NCBI GenBank assembly: GCA_944474755.1
Contig: OX104120.1
Span: forward strand, 19,996,492-20,060,491
DNA length: 64,000 nt
Reading direction: 5' to 3'
Origin: Limnoperna fortunei
Lineage: Eukaryota; Mollusca; Bivalvia; Mytilida; Modiolidae
Shown here: in pieces, positions 62,001 through 64,000 of the stretch
How positions within the stretch are numbered: the stretch's first letter is position 1
Layout of the letters: each line of letters begins with the position of its first letter
Notes under the pieces: generated by a model
Told to the model about the DNA's origin: nothing
Database searches by the model: none
Seen by the model: the letters and a program-made list of their open reading frames with translations, nothing else
Position numbers and translations under genes: made by a program

Positions 62001-63572
62001 AACTAACCATACTGGTTCCCACATTCTCTTAAGTGTTTACAAGATAATGAGCAGTACTACCCATGCTGGTTCCAACATCTACTTTAGTGTTTGCAAGATA
62101 ATTATTGATTTGCTGTACAAGATGCACCAAGTGAACTTGAATTTTGAGCATGACAGTACAGAACATCTGGAAATAAGATTTTTTTTGTTTTGAGTTTAAA
62201 GGCAAATATGCATAAATCATTGTTGTCAGAAAGTTATTGGTAAAGCATTCTGTACTTGTTAAAATTATTGGTATGGTTGGAGCAGTACCAACCGTACTGG
62301 TTCCTAGGCCTATGCCTAATACTTATGTTTGCGGTTAAAATGTTAACTTTATTGCTTGAAATTAATTTTAGAAATAATTAATAGGGGTATAGAGTTGTAG
62401 TCAGGTAAGTCATTAGAAATAGCAACAGTGTGTTGCTTTTTTATTGTTTTGCATGGTTTCAAAAATTATTTTGCAGAAAATATCACAAAACAAATATAGT
62501 TACTATAGAAAAAAGTTTTAGGACACATTTTAGACACTAGAGCTTTGGGACATCACACATAGTTTAAGGTATATAAATCAGAATATATTCTTTTATGATA
62601 ATAGGACATCGTTTTAGAATTCATACTTTTTACTGTTATGTTTGTCTTTAGTGGTGGCTGTTGCCAACAATAAAAGGGAGATAATCAAAGATTGGGAATG
62701 GCTGGAACAAAATTTGATGGAAATACTTGGTATGTTCATGAATTAAGAAGACTTTAAAAGATAAAATTGAATACTGACAGTTTATAACAGAAAACCAACA
62801 TAACCTGGTATCAAATATACAAGTATATATGAAACTCTTTTCATATTGCAAATCATTTTTATATATAGTTTTTTTTGGTGGGTTTGACGCCTCTGTTTGT
62901 CGGCTTTCTAATTTGCAATCTTAACTGGATGTTAGTCATATGGAATGAGTGGAGAATCACTACTGATTTTGAGGTCACAACATCTAAGGTTAAGGTCATA
63001 TTTTCTAAATTAGACCAAGATTAGTTCAGGAAAAAAGATTCCAGACTCTAGAACCTTATATTTTCAAATTCAAACCAAACTTAAATATGTAGTCAGATAT
63101 ACAGAGTAGAAAATCCCTATGATTTTTTTTTATCACTTTGACTAAGGTCAAGATCCTTTATATAGTTACAAATAAAAATAGACTGAAATGAGTCCAGATA
63201 ACAGGATTCGGGATAATATCTCTAAAACCTTGTGTGAGCTTGTTTACTAAGGTTCTTTTATTAATTTGATTGATGTAAGGTATGGAGAGTTTATTATGAA
63301 AATAAATTAATATTTTAATTTACATATAAACATTAATATATGAATCACATGATTTGCTATACATGTAAATCTAATAATCATGTGATTTACTTTAAATATT
63401 AATCAAATAATCATGTGATGTGTTCATCTGTAGTTACTAAGATGTGAAAATTCAATAGTAATTATGATATTCTTTGCTTAAGGTGCCTTTGAAAATGAAG
63501 ATGATGCCACAGAATTTGTGAAATGTAAGATAGAAAGTCTCAGGGCTAATGAAATCAAAGTTTCAGATCAAG
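56001..63572 (+). CDS. TBC1D9: TBC1D9/TBC1D9B-type Rab GTPase-activating protein, N-terminal part (runs off right edge)
   Basis: Five exons joined in phase: 56001-56044, 60991-61102, 61501-61552, 62652-62729 and 63483-63572 (376 nt, about 125 residues). The product begins [15 protein letters not shown], continues [43 protein letters not shown], then [20 protein letters not shown]. This matches the conserved start of vertebrate TBC1D9/TBC1D9B nearly word for word. The family carries two GRAM domains and a TBC Rab-GAP domain further on; both lie beyond this window. The GGGG in exon 2 is the usual glycine-rich spot. Introns carry a LINE fragment (intron 1), minisatellite arrays (introns 3 and 5) and a hairpin. 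Confidence 0.9.
56519..57013 (+). mobile_element. LINE 3' fragment (CR1/jockey-like)
   Basis: An open frame to a TAG at 56926 of about 135 codons encodes [33 protein letters not shown] and [20 protein letters not shown], the C-terminal tail typical of CR1/jockey-type reverse transcriptase ORFs (RRAAR.V.. to WN.LP). Two A-rich tracts (56958-56969 and 56998-57010) follow. The catalytic core is absent, so it is a 5'-truncated dead copy. Confidence 0.85.
59678..59767. repeat. 90 bp full-length imperfect hairpin
   Basis: The two halves are inverted copies along about 43 bp with roughly ten mismatches: left ATTTGCTGTATCTAATTTAC, right (reverse complement) ATTTACTGTATCTGATTGAC, then both CAGC and (G)GGGTGT. 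Either a very small MITE or, less likely, a pre-miRNA-like stem. Confidence 0.6.
60991..61102 (+). CDS. TBC1D9: TBC1D9 exon 2
   Basis: Completes Trp15, then [34 protein letters not shown]. Acceptor ATGTTTTCAG, phase 0 out at GTTGCA. Confidence 0.93.
61501..61552 (+). CDS. TBC1D9: TBC1D9 exon 3
   Basis: [17 protein letters not shown] plus one base; acceptor TTTTTCCTTCAG, donor GTAAGT, phase 1. Confidence 0.9.
61735..62110. repeat. Minisatellite, about 54 bp unit, seven copies
   Basis: Unit core GATAATGAGCAGTACTAACT..TTACTGGTTCCCACATCTAC..AAGTGTTTACAA, moderately diverged. An orphan half unit lies at about 62277-62307. Confidence 0.85.
62652..62729 (+). CDS. TBC1D9: TBC1D9 exon 4
   Basis: [20 protein letters not shown].. 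plus one base; acceptor TTTGTCTTTAG, donor [16 protein letters not shown] is the matching family segment. Confidence 0.92.
63483..63572 (+). CDS. TBC1D9: TBC1D9 exon 5
   Basis: [27 protein letters not shown] plus one base; acceptor TTTGCTTAAG, donor GTAGGC. Matches FENENDITTFVRGKI of the family. Confidence 0.9.
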
Positions 63573-63619
63573 GTAGGCAAATTCCTTATACTTTTTGGGC
63601 TTAAATACTCTAGTACCTT

Positions 63620-64000
63620 TTTCTAATTTTACCCTTACCAGGAAACATTATTTTGACTCTAGCAAACCAGAAACATTGTTTTGACTCTAGACCAACCAAA
63701 AAACATTCTGACTCGAGACCAACCAAAATTTTTGTTTTTACTCTAGACCAACCAAAAAACATTGTTCTGACTCTTGACAAACCAAAAAAAAAAACATTAT
63801 TCTGACTTGAGGCCAACCAAAAAAACATTGTTCTGAATCTAGATCAACCAAAAAAACACTATGACTTGAGACCAACCAAAAAAACATTGTTAAGACTCTA
63901 GACCAACCAACAAATTTTGTTTTGACTCTAGACCAATCAAAAAAAGATTGTTCTGACTCCTGACCAACCAACAAAACATTGTTTTGACTCTAGACCAACA
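63620..64000. repeat. Minisatellite, about 28-30 bp unit, running off the right edge
   Basis: About thirteen copies of a unit like GACTCTAGACCAACCAAAAA plus ACATTGTTTT, varying in A-run length. Long ORFs on - are repeat artefacts. Confidence 0.9.

Noticed and set aside
63610..63974. Two - strand ORFs with repeated GLESEQCFLV peptides
   Set aside because: Translation of the minisatellite behind TBC1D9 exon 5.

Overview
The window reads as nuclear DNA of a bivalve mollusc, most likely a mussel-like (mytilid) species. It is very AT-rich, genes are split into small exons by kilobase introns, and the space between is filled with mollusc-type repeats: tRNA-derived SINEs, pearl/Helentron-like elements with internal tandem cores, MITEs and minisatellites. 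The species call is an inference from repeat style and protein similarity; no search was run.

Three protein genes are supported. (1) A complete 21-exon CRACR2A (EFCAB4B/Rab46) orthologue on + (6369-46971). I joined it by hand from GT-AG exons whose phases all match, giving 1010 codons plus stop: two EF-hands, a long coiled coil, a large acidic low-complexity middle with a run of Gln/Asn-Thr motifs, and a C-terminal Rab GTPase ending in CCG. (2) A two-coding-exon glutaredoxin-2-like gene on - (53799-54850). (3) The first five exons of a TBC1D9/TBC1D9B-type Rab-GAP on + (56001-63572), which runs off the right edge. CRACR2A and GLRX2 converge tail to tail; GLRX2 and TBC1D9 diverge head to head about 1.1 kb apart, suggesting a shared promoter region. 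The first 2 kb may hold the end of another + strand gene (one unrecognised candidate exon and a 3'UTR-like stretch). A Rab-family GTPase lies beside a Rab-GAP-family gene, but nothing shows they act together.

Mobile DNA: a 5.3 kb 5'-truncated LINE with an intact 1258-codon endonuclease/reverse transcriptase ORF on - (40544-45851) sits, with a 12 bp target duplication, inside an older pearl-like element in the last-but-one intron of CRACR2A. A second LINE fragment lies in TBC1D9 intron 1. Three MITE-like elements have clean target duplications: 8 bp (7819-8079), 9 bp (16382-17150) and TTAA (52906-53153). Short near-perfect hairpins lie at 9093-9183, 55196-55244 and 59678-59767.

The most unusual signal is in CRACR2A. 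Three of its introns (after exons 2, 12 and 18) begin with tandem arrays whose repeat unit includes, or resembles, the end of the preceding exon plus its 5' splice site. Behind exon 18 there are eight extra, nearly exact copies of exon end plus CAG|GTAAGT, followed by two decayed ones. Other introns and gaps hold only decayed repeats or no recognisable feature, as noted in the entries.
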